The notes under the pieces were generated by a model. The model worked only from the letters and a program-made list of their open reading frames with translations. It was not told where the DNA came from and did not search any database. This document shows positions 48,149-58,114 of a stretch of 64,000 bases of DNA, in pieces (positions within the stretch are counted from its first letter, which is position 1; every line of letters begins with the position of its first letter). The stretch comes from Galaxea fascicularis (lineage: Eukaryota > Cnidaria > Anthozoa > Scleractinia > Euphylliidae): assembly GCA_948470475.1 (NCBI GenBank), contig OX419342.1, forward strand, positions 10,632,576 to 10,696,575, given 5' to 3'. The translations under genes were made by a program, and so were the position numbers.

Positions 48149-49215
48149 ATTGGCCCCAGAAATAAATCTAGTAAAGAAATACTACTATCTGGAGTCCCAC
48201 AAGGATCGGTTTTAGGACCCCTGTTCTTCCTTATTTATGTAAATGATATTTGCAACAGCTGTAACCAATTGAAGTTTTATTTATTTGCGGACGACACGAA
48301 TCTTTTATATGCGGATAAAAACCTCAAATCGCTTGAGTCCACAGTGAACAATGAGCTTTCTAAGGTTTATGCTTGGCTAATAGCAAACAAGCTATCTCTA
48401 AATATTAAAAAATCTAATTTCGTAATTTTTCGACCCAGACAGAAAAAACTACCTTACCAAGTCAATTTGAACGTTTTTGACCACCTCAGCAATTCCTACG
48501 TTTCTTTGGAGTGCAAAAACTATGTTAAATATCTGGGCGTGCTTATTGCTGAGAACCTCTCTTGGAAACATCACATCTCTTACATTGCATCGAAAATAAG
48601 CATGTCAGTTGGTATTATTATTGGTATTAAGTCTGGAATAGCCTACCTGTTGGTATAAGTCGCACGCCCAAAACGAATTTTAAACGCAAAATTCATAATT
48701 TACTTCTTCAAAAATTCTCGGAGGCAGACGATTACATTGACCTACCTGATTTGACCAAAAACTGAAAATATCTTGAAAACTCAGTGTATTCTATTTGCAT
48801 AATCCATCCTGCTCTGGCCAACATTATCTAACTTACTTGTACATTATATTTCGTTCTATGGCTATGTTCGCTTAACTTAAGTATTCAAAGTAATATAATA
48901 TAACCTTCCTTTTTACTCTAAATATTGTTAAGTAATCGGCTATGTATCTTCCTGTTATCGTAAATCTCGTCTCTTTAATTAACTGTACACATTTAGTCCT
49001 ACTTCTTTGTCATTGTACTTTCGTTTCTCTTGTTTTACCTGTTACTTTATTGTAAGTTATTTTTCCTTTCACTTTGTAAGTTTGAATCGTTGTAAATTAT
49101 TTGTTATGCGTCAAATCCACTGCTCGCCTCGAATAGCTGTTGCTAACTGCGAGCAGTGTGTATCTTTTTTCTCTGTATGTTTTTTAAGTCTTTAATAAAC
49201 TTGAACTTGAACTCT
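48149..49215 (+). pseudogene. LINE reverse-transcriptase fragment and 3' end
   Basis: From 48149 the frame reads SGVPQGSVLGPLFFLIYVND, then FYLFADDTNLLY (catalytic F/YxDD box, D-D in FADD), then SLNIKKSNFVIF and VKYLGVLIAENLSWKHHIS, the order of a CR1/L2/Jockey-like reverse transcriptase. It breaks after GIAYLLV at 48657. About 550 bp of 3' sequence follow, ending CTTTAATAAACTTGAACTTG. The 5' half of ORF2 is missing. Confidence 0.8.
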
Positions 49216-51414
49216 ATCTCAGCGATCGTGGCGATCGCAGCTATCAAACTTTCTCAAATGGCCTTTATTTCAGCGGACATGCAAATTACATCGATCGGTG
49301 AATTTTGTTTTTCGCAGCGATCGTTCGTCTCTCTTTTTTCCGCGATCGCAGCGACTGCAACGATCGCCAGGTGGCGATCGTAGCGACCATGGATATATAT
49401 GGAAAACCAGGTGTTAGCAGCCGTTTTTCGGGATATCACGCAACGCTCCCCCCATGCGTGACATACCTTTTTTCCAGGCGGAAGAAGAGCCTGCGGGAGC
49501 TTTTGAAGATGAATATTCCAAAGTTTAGTCACCCTTTTCCCTTTCCCTTTCATTCCTACCACACAGAATAGATTGCAGCTCGCTAAACCGAAAACAGGGA
49601 AAACGAAAGCCGGAAGAAAGTTTCACCAAGTTACTCACTTCGAACTCATGAAGACTGTATAATCTAACTGGCGTTAAACGTGTGTTGTGGACATCTTCTA
49701 TTCAAGCTTTTGTTCAAGAACCTTCAAACTATTCAAGGTCTGAATTTAAAGTATCCACGATTTGGTTTTGGTCACACAAAATAAGTGACGTACGAAGTAT
49801 TTACGTACCGTGAAGCAGTTTTATCGTCCCTCGATGAAATCCATTGACTCCGCACGGCAAGTGTAGATTACAAAGTGCACGGTCTTTCGAGGGACTTACT
49901 GATTTGTCTCGGAACAGAACACCTCTTATGCGTCAAGTTGGCAGTAAAAAATCGATCAACTGCTCCGTACTCAGTGCCCTAAGTCCCAAACGTCCTGTTT
50001 TTTTCAGTTTCGAAGAATAATTAGCTATTTCCTGTACTCTCTTTCATTTCAACCGAACTCGCACCACCGACAACTGTCAGAATCTCCAGCTTGTCACGCA
50101 ACACTTCTCTTGCCCTTTAGCCTGAGCCTGAGTATCAGGCTTTTCTTCAGCGGTTTTAGCGGGAGGGGGAGGAGGAAGGGGTCTGGCAGTCGGTCTGGCA
50201 GGGGAGAGAGAGGATAGTCGCGCTGCACTCTACTCTTCTGTGGATATTTTGAAACGGTTGCCGGGCAGAAGGAGGGGGAATGGGGGGGGGGGGGAGGGGG
50301 TGAATGCCCCCACCAGAAGAGAAGCTAAGAGGCTAAGACGTGTTTTCCTTTATTCTGAGCGGATTTTCCACTCTTAGAACGCCTTTGACGCCTTTACAAA
50401 AGGAAAACGAAATGAATTGTTTCCAGAATGATGCTTCAGTAATTGGTTACTTAACTTCAGCAGCATTTTCTCTCGGTCCAACTAGCATCTTGTGTGCTAT
50501 ATTTTACCACCATGTTGAAATAAAGTTATTTATTATTATGTTCTCCCTCAGAATGAACTGTTTAATTCAAAAACGTTAAATGCGTGAGAAATAATAGCTT
50601 CTGAGTGTGAGAGCGTTATAAAGGCCCAGGTCAAACGCTGTACTTCACATGAGCCGAACTTAATTACAGATTATGCACTAAAATGGTTGCTGGGAGTTAA
50701 CAAATACTGCAATAGGGACGCGAGAGACGCGACGGCTTCTAGAACGCGGCGGCTGATAAAGGACTGGGACTAGAACGCCGTCATTTGTGCGGTAAAAGTA
50801 AAGTTAAGATCCCCGTCGCGATGCAAGGCGACGCGGCTGCGAATCGCTCTTTATCAGTGTGATTCAGGACGACGGCGTGAGCATGCGCAATATGTCACCT
50901 CTTTGAAAATTTACTTCCGGCCGCGTCTTAAAGCCGTCGCGTTTCGGATCTTTAAGTCCCTAATAACAATGCGTGCAGGGCTGAGTCAGGAAGGTTCCCA
51001 GTGAGAATTGATGCCCAATGTAGGAACTTTAAGTTCTGGTTAACCTTAACCAAAAATGAAAACAACCCCAAATAGCATACAATGATATTAAATGGAATGA
51101 AAATAAGGCTTTCTGGAGCAAAAAAATCAAAAATTTATCGGAACAGATAGGATTAGGAGATCTCTGGATGAAAGCACACTATGCAGACCACAGGCAGCCC
51201 AGACGTGGTTTGTGGCATTCGAAGTTTAAATGAAAAATAACCGTTAGGACCTAGAATTCCATCGAACCGAGTAGCGGTGGAAATATTCAAATTCTAGCCA
51301 AATAAAGCCTTCCTACCTTCACTCTACTGTTTCTTGTCACTTTCTGGGACGTCTAAGTGTAATGCCAACGGTTTTTTTAAAACCGATGAACACTCACCTC
51401 GATAACACTCACTC

Positions 51415-52140
51415 AAAACGATAGACAATTACAAATGTGAAGACTACCTACTTCAGGTTACCAATATACGACACAGAATAGCTCTAACAAAACTGCGACT
51501 TCCACAAATTAGCCATAGAGACGGGACGTTATTCGAGACCGTTCAAGAAACGGTTTCTTGAACGGTCTCGAATAACGGGCAAATTCTTTCTGCAGGTTTA
51601 ACCTGCAGAAAAAATTTGCCCAATCTGTAAAATAGAAATGTAGGACGAATAACATTTTCTAAATATATGCCTAGATTATCTGGAAAAAGAATATAGAATA
51701 AAAATAAGCAGAATGTCACCTTACAAAATATTTATGTTTCTAATAACACCTTGTAGTGCAGCCACAAAGGCTCAAAACATACACTTTAATCCGATTCCAC
51801 TCAGTACACTTTCCCGCTCTCTTGCCTCTAAAGTTCCCCGGATCTATTTTGAACGACACCGTTGTCCTAAGACACTACAAAACCCCCCTAGCGGAAATGC
51901 TAAAATACAAAAACTAATAGCGAAACATATATTCGAATGCTTTGAAAAAAGGAAAGGGGAAGACGGCAAAAAGTAAATACTCTAGGACTTAATCAATTAA
52001 TAACTTATTAGCCATATATATTTTTGGTTGTCTGTAATTTTTAGTTATTTGGAAATTGCAGTTGATATACTATTTATTGTATACCTGACTCCCAATAAAA
52101 ACATGTCTGTCTGTCTGTCTGTTGTCTGTCTGTCTGTCTG
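51415..52140 (+). pseudogene. LINE 3'-end relic, plus orientation, with scar palindromes
   Basis: A decayed copy of the element seen intact in antisense at 52450-52878: it shares GACAATTACAAATGTGAAGA, CACAGAATAGCTCTAACAAA and CCTAGCGGAAATGCTAAAAT. It carries a palindrome at 51527-51622 and an insertion of about 130 bp (51750-51880) relative to the antisense copy. It ends in AATAAAAACATG plus (TCTG)n at 52103-52140. The copy in unit 2 is 61187-61913. Confidence 0.7.
51527..51622. repeat. Two adjacent palindromes, probable template-switch scar
   Basis: 51527-51551 and 51553-51577 are perfect 25-bp inverted arms around one base (arm CGTTATTCGAGACCGTTCAA...). 51578-51622 is a second, nearly perfect palindrome centred on CTGCAGGTTTAACCTGCAG. 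The antisense LINE copy at 52690-52745 has these segments once and in one orientation. The same structure is in unit 2 at 61299-61394. Confidence 0.85.
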
Positions 52141-52299
52141 CACCTATCAATGTTAAGCCGCAGCGGGGGGAGGTCGGGCATAGGCGGGGTATTTGACGTA
52201 AGAAGACTGCCTGGGTCGGGACATTTGACTTTAACCTAGTGGGGAATTTGTACTCTTTTGAACAATGATAACACCCCCGGGGTTGGGCATTTGAACAGA

Positions 52300-52301
52300 A
52301 A

Positions 52302-52334
<33 letters not shown>

Positions 52335-52878
52335 TGTTTTTATTTGGAGTCTTATACAATATGTACATCGACTACGACTTCCAAATAACTAAAAGATACA
52401 AACAACAAAAATTCTTACTTAGTTAGTTATTAATTAAGTTGTTAATTGATTAAGTCCCGTCTTCCCCTGTCCTTTTTTCAAAGCATTCGAATATATGTTT
52501 TGCTATTAGCTTTTGTATTTTAGCATTTCCGCTAGGGGGGTTTATTAGAAACATGAATATTTTGTTAGGTGACATTCTGCTTATTTTTATTCCACATTCA
52601 TTTTCCAAATAATTAAGTAACGAACGTCTTTTTTCCTGGTAAGCAGGGCATATATTTAGAAAATGGTATTCGTCCTCCATTTCTATTTTGCAAATTGAGC
52701 AAATTCTTTCTGCAGGTTTCTTCAATGGTCTCGAATAACGTCCTGTCTCTATGGCTAATTTGTGGTTGCTAAGTCGCAATTTTGTTAGAGCTATTCTGTG
52801 TCGTATATTGGTGACCTGATGTAGGTAGTCTTCACATTTGTAATTGTCTATCGTTTTGAATAACCGGTAGGTTCTCAT
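52300..52878 (-). pseudogene. LINE ORF2 C-terminal fragment with Cys-His knuckle, minus strand
   Basis: A 142-residue frame (52878-52450) contains RHRIALTKLRLSNHKLAIET, then ERICSICKIEMEDEYHFLNICPAY. The C-x2-C...H-x4-C arrangement after LRLSxHxLxIExGRY is the zinc-knuckle end of many LINE ORF2 proteins. It ends at (GACA)n, 52301-52334, the tail of the insertion, placed tail to tail with the plus-strand relic. The copy in unit 2 (62206-62649) has lost an A near 62252 and ends in a different frame. Confidence 0.8.
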
Positions 52879-53053
52879 TTTGTCATTTTGTCAGATGAAG
52901 CGAGGTCAAATCCCCCGCCTATACCCCCCCCCCCCCCCCGCAGCATTGATAGGTGCATTAGGTCGACCCAAATTAGTTAAGTCCGCCTGTTGAGTTCAGC
53001 CGACCTTAACTAGATCATGAAAATAAACCGATCGAGGTTGACTTATACATTGA

Positions 53054-53760
53054 GAGATAGATAGATAGATAGTTTATTTAAACATGTTTGTTAAAAATCA
53101 CATTGTAACCACAAAAGCTGAATTAAGTAATTTTTTACAATTCTTAAAAAACCAAAACAAATAAGAAAAGTTTTAAACTATTTACATGAATTTTGTATAA
53201 TATAATAATGTAACCTAAATCTAGAATATGTAATTTTCTATATTAGAGACTAGATGAATCTTAAATGTATATAGAAGTAAAAAGATATTAATATTTATAA
53301 AGACTGAATTCATTGATGGCAGCAGTAATAAAAATATCGTTTGAAACCAAAACTAATTATTACATTTGCGAGCCATGGCAAAGATGAACGTGTTTTTGGT
53401 TCGATTTGTTTTCAAATGTGGGATGGCAAAAGGGCGATGGTTTCTCAGATTATATTTGGGTTCGTTCCTAGGAGGCAGCAAACTGTTTAATTTGTGACCA
53501 GAATCAGAACATATCTGGTCGAATAACTTACTGCACAGAAGACTGTGGTGCTCGGTAATAGGCGTTATACCCAATAAGCCGCAAGCGCTTGTGTAGCCCG
53601 TGCGGGGCAAAATTATCGATAGCGCCCTTTTCTCGATACGCACGAGCTCATTTTTCAAGTACTGCGGCAGGGCGTTATGGAAAACGGGCACAGCATAGTC
53701 TACCCCGGAACGAACACAAGCTTTATAAAAAAGAACTAAATCTGAGGGGAGCATTCGCGC
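53054..53760 (-). pseudogene. LINE reverse-transcriptase C-terminal fragment, minus strand
   Basis: A frame from 53754 to 53353 encodes YKACVRSGVDYAVPVFHNAL, RIEKRALSIILPRTGY, KLNSLLPPRNEPKYNLRNHR and KTNRTKNTFIFAMARKCNN, the region after the palm in CR1/L2-like LINEs. A 3' region of about 300 bp follows to (ATAG)n at 53056-53073. The 5' part is missing. The copy in unit 2 is 62822-63528. Confidence 0.8.
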
Positions 53761-53999
53761 TCTTTGAAGTTGAACCAGGAATATACATTAAAATTGATAT
53801 ACATTAAATTCATTATGCATTTGGTTCGGCTCATGTGAAGATCGGCGCTTGACCTATACTCTATCTTCAGCCGTTTTTCACGCCTATCCGCCGGCGAAGA
53901 ACGCCTAAGCCGATCCAAATCAAACGCCGCGCTTTACATGAACTTAATGACTGAGTTTAGTTCGGCTTATGTGAAGTACGGCATTTGACCTGGGCCTAA

Positions 54000-55196
54000 G
54001 ATTGCATTCGTTTGCGTGAGTCTCACAGTCAGTGCGTGGGACTTGAGAGGTCTGTGGGAACAACGGTAAACATTTCAGACGACAAGAAGGGCGCGATCCA
54101 CTTTTTGTTCAGAAGGCAAATGGAACAGTAATTCCCGAAACGTTCATTTCGACAATTTTGGACAACCTCTCGAGGTTGTCCACCTCCCCGAAATATCAGA
54201 AATTTTCTGTTCCATTTGGCTCGAGTTTTCTTTGTTATAAGATGATGGCGGAATTATACCAATGCAGCGCTTGCTTCTTCACAACGGATGATTTGCAATA
54301 CAAAGATCGATGCGAACAATAGGCCATTTCCGAGTTCATGTCTGCCTCCTCTTCAAAGCGAGTCTAAGTGCGAAGTTTTTGTTATGAAAATTAGTTTTCA
54401 TTCATATGTAAAGTAGAACTAATTACCATCACAAAAACTTCGCACTTAGACTCGCTTGGAAGAGGAGGCAGACATGAACTCGGAAATGGCCTATTGCTCA
54501 CACTGAGTTGTCCTCGAGATTCGCTCTCGGAAAACTGTTCGCTCCTCGGAACAGATATTATCATTCGATGGATATTTCCCCCCTTTTCATTGGTTGAGAG
54601 CCCACCACGTGACCTGCAAATAACTGCCTACAAATAATGATCTGCTCATGCGTAATATCGTCTAAATGCGTTTTTGCTGCAAATAATATTCTGCTCATGC
54701 GCAATTGTAACCACGCTAGAATAAATTATTTAACTGAGAAGGAAACCAATTGATTTCTGCCAGCAAGCGCACGCTTACCGCTTCCCAAAAAAAATTGGCA
54801 GTCAGCGACTGCATGTAGCTACTGCTTATGTTTTTTCTTATACATGTGAGAGGGATGCGAAACTAGGAAACCCCATGGTCAGTCATGAGTCTTTATCTCA
54901 TGTGCTAAGAGTCACGCGAGTCACGCAAGCTGTCGCAACTCGCGTTATAGTTTACCATAAAAATAATGTTAACGGCGAATTCACACTTGTGGTCGAGTGG
55001 GTTCTACTAAAGGTAAAAAGCCCTTTCGAAATTGTGCTTAGACTAAAAGTTACCAGTTTACGAAACAAAAACTTTTTCCTACGCGCAAACTAAACATGAA
55101 GGGGGAAAAGGCTTGACAGTACTAAAAATAGATCGACCCCCTACGTGACTGAGACGCTCAAACATTTGTATGAGCGCGATGTGTTTTGGAAGAGAA
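54000..55196. other. Repeat-rich stretch without a gene; contains a perfect MITE at 54317-54496
   Basis: 54317-54496 is a 180-bp hairpin element: CAATAGGCCATTTCCGAGTT and its complement start arms of about 75-80 bp with only one or two differences. A weaker pair, CAAATGGAACAG / CTGTTCCATTTG, lies at about 54115-54215. No exon was recognised up to 55196. Confidence 0.7.
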
Positions 55197-56644
55197 TCAA
55201 AGGCTCCTATGAGCCAGCTCATGGATGGGGAACATAACAATACTTTGAATTTACAACAACTTTATTTTCTAAAAAGATATGTGCAAGAAACCTGTACATT
55301 CGTTTGTGTTTTGTGGGAGCTCATCCTTTTCAGACACACCTCTTGGTAAAAGAACCGTTTACGCGCTAATATTTTCCGTAAAATTACGCAGTTGATTGAC
55401 AGGCGCCAGAAGCATTACATTAGACGAAATTGACAGACGTAAGTAAATTGAACCGGCGATGGAGCACAAATATGCAAATTTGTACACGGACTATAAAAAT
55501 AATATTCAAATGTGATCGCTTTGGTTAGAAGTGTAACAGGCAAGTTAAAGTTTCTTACTGGTCGACGGCTCATTTCAAGTTAGTTTTATAAACGTTTTTG
55601 GTCGTAATAAAATTTCCGACTGTTGTGAATGCGAGATAACATACAGATAATAACATATTTTGTGAAAGTCCTGAGGGAAATTAGTCACGCTTTACAGTCA
55701 CAATGTTTTTGAGGGATTCGGGGTCCGGCACAAAACTTTTGCTTTGTAAGGGGAGATATTCAATCCATCTGTTTATGCTTTGTTCTACAATTAACTTGAC
55801 TTTCCAAATATTTTGTTGTTCGAACATATTAGCTGTTATAGTTGCTTGTCAGACCAAATTATATCCTCACAGAGAAAAATATTTGCATGTTTGTGGTCCT
55901 TGTGTTTTTGTCAAATGTTGACAAAGTGTTATACTGATCGTTTAAGCCAAGGGATATAGCCTTTCTAAACAAGATCATATTTGCAATCGAGCGTTCACTA
56001 TGAAAAGAGCGTCTTCAAAAATACTTCATGACGTACCTGCTTAAATCGATATGTTGCTAATAAATCAAATGCGTTTGCTTTCCAGAATTCGGTTTTTTGG
56101 CTAGAAAGTCTTTCTCCTGTTTCCCTTTTTTGCCGATTTTCTTCATTCTTCCTTCTTCCATCATATTGTGGCAAAAAATTCTCGATTACTTCTGCCCCAG
56201 GTACCGCACTGTGATAAGCTTTATAGTTGCTTTTGCGATATCTCGAAGTTCATTTTCGCTGCTCTGAAGATTTCAAAGTTCAATTCTCGCAACTCGTGTT
56301 CTTCATCTTATTAACTTTATCTGATCACTGATCCTTAAACAAAATAGACCTTTGTTGAGTTGGAAAATCGAAACGAAAAACCGCCGCCATGAACATTAAA
56401 CATGTAAACAATATATGCAGAGCAAAATTCTCCGCCTTTGTACTACACCCTGAAATTTGCAAACGTTGGACCAAGAAGACTATGGAGACAAAAGCAATAC
56501 TTACCAGGGGTGGGACCAGGGGAAAGTTTAATGAATAAATTAATCAGAATCGAGCGAGTGAACGAATGAGTGATCCCCTGAGTGAGTGAGGGAAATTCAG
56601 ACCCACAACAAAACCTCATGGCATGACTACGTCATCCATGAGCT
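55197..56644. repeat. 1.4-kb interspersed repeat, copy B
   Basis: The counterpart of 34939-36384 with the same ends (GAATCAAAGGCT, GCATGACTACGTCATCCATG) and alternating conserved and diverged blocks. Between GACGTAAGTAAATTGAACC and the middle it differs by several indels. No coding frame is convincing. Confidence 0.7.
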
Positions 56645-57259
56645 AAAAATTCACGCCGCCTGAAGCGGGACTGTTCATATCGCGTATATTTCATTCAGTC
56701 CAAATGGCATATTTAACTCGCGGTTCTCATAGTTAGCAGTTCACTTTAAAGAAGAAAAAAGTAAAAAACAGGCCAGTTTTGACCATGTCTAGAAAAAAAG
56801 GAAGCGTTACACCTTCGGTTTTGCTGGAAAGCCGTGTTGTCTCGAAACAAATCCAAGCTTTGCTTTCCAAAAATAAACTGCCCGTGTGAATTAACCCTTG
56901 AACCATTCAACAACTTGACACTGCGTGCCCTAAAGTTTTCGCAAAGGTCAAACTAAAGCCTTGAAAAATATTCAGCGCTGAAAAGTAGTAAGATACAAAT
57001 TGAAGATTGGCAAATAAAGACACAAATAAGCACACAGGTTAAGTTGCACTTTGAGAAAACAAATTATAAAAATAAAATGTTTTCCCAAAAAAGCCATTTA
57101 ACTGCACAGCGTTGCATGTCAACACTGGGCTGTTCTTTTTTTTTGGTATAAAGAGTGGACTGCTCACTATGAAAATCACGAGTTAAATATACTTTTTGGA
57201 CTAAATGAAATATATTATACGCGATATCAACAGGCCACTTTAGGCGGCGTGAATTTTTT
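56645..57259. mobile_element. 615-bp element with ~105-bp terminal inverted repeats
   Basis: The left end AAAATTCACGCCGCCTGAAG and the right end read inverted, AAAATTCACGCCGCCTAAAG, match through TATCGCGTATA, ATATTTCATT and CATATTTAACTCG over about 105 bp. The interior is non-coding. It directly follows copy B of the 1.4-kb repeat. Confidence 0.75.
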
Positions 57260-58114
57260 AAAATAATAATTATTTTTAGTTCTTAAATTTCTATTTCTAG
57301 TTTATTTATCATTTAATCATTCTTTTAATTCACTTTTAAATTGTTTTATTTCTATATTTTGAATTTTTTTAAAATTTTTTTTAGACTCCGCACTCCGCGT
57401 TTTCGGAACAGCCGAGAAAAATAAGCGAAAGCGGTACAGCAACGAGGTGAAATCGTTGTTGAGCTTCAATTATAATAAATAAAAGGCCATACTTTCGTTG
57501 TGGGGTGCAATCACCATGTGGGGTGCAATCACATTGAATTTCCAAATATTTATCAAGCTTAAGCTTATAACATGCCAGTATCAACAGACACCGAGCAAAT
57601 TTGTTTTGGCCTTCTGTGAAACCTTGACATATATTTATTTGCGTAGTTCGTAAGAACACAAACTATTGTGCAGAGTAGATAGTCTTCAGTTGATTTGATT
57701 CCTGTAGCTTTCCGGGATTTTAATCACGTAAACAACTAAACGTCTTTTGTTTCTTTCGTCCGAAAGAAACCATAAACGACGCGCGTTGTAGGTGTGAATG
57801 GCACAAAGAGAGCTTCTCTTTTAGCTATTCACAGCTCCAATGAAATATTCGGCACTAAAATATTTCGAGACTTACCCTGCTAGCAAAGGATTGGATACAA
57901 ACACTAGCGAAAGCAGGGTAACCGCAAGCAGGGTGTTAACGTTTGAGAGTCGGCCGCGAGTGTAACTTTAGAGACAACAAAATCGCCGCTATTTTCCAAT
58001 TCTTTGCATTTTAACCCAAGCATCAGCCGATCTATTACATAATTCCCAGGTTTCTCTTCGACATCAAGCTGGATATTCCATGTTTCCGCGAAAAAGTAGT
58101 TAAAGGCACATTTG
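57260..58114. other. No gene recognised
   Basis: AT-rich flank ending at the duplication junction. The 92-residue minus-strand frame at 57381-57659 shows no family resemblance and is probably chance. Confidence 0.4.

Larger units (their letters stand above)
50622..53999. mobile_element. Composite inverted-repeat element containing nested LINE fragments
   Basis: The ends AGGCCCAGGTCAAACGCTGT and the complement of GGCATTTGACCTGGGCCT are inverted repeats that continue through ACTTCACATGAGCCGAACT. A third copy of the terminal motif (TCGGCTCATGTGAAGATCGG) lies at about 53826. Between the ends lie three LINE fragments. It may be one DNA transposon invaded by LINEs or two separate MITE copies in opposite orientation. 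The equivalent in unit 2 is about 60394-63767. Confidence 0.5.
48349..58114. repeat. 9.77-kb tandem duplication, unit 1
   Basis: From 48349 to 54233 the sequence is repeated from 58115 to the end of the window at an offset of 9766-9772 bp with only a handful of differences: G-tract, C-tract and CTGT/GACA repeat lengths, one A deletion near 62252, and single substitutions near 62549 and 63700. The second copy starts abruptly inside the LINE frame (at CAATGAGCTTTCTAAGG). The segment 54234-58114 is the rest of unit 1, whose second copy would lie beyond the window. Confidence 0.9.

Noticed and set aside
49007..49571. Several 62-102 residue frames on both strands, repeated at 58773-59337
   Set aside because: They overlap each other on both strands in LINE 3' sequence and a GCGATCG-rich repeat; they are conserved between units only because the units are nearly identical.
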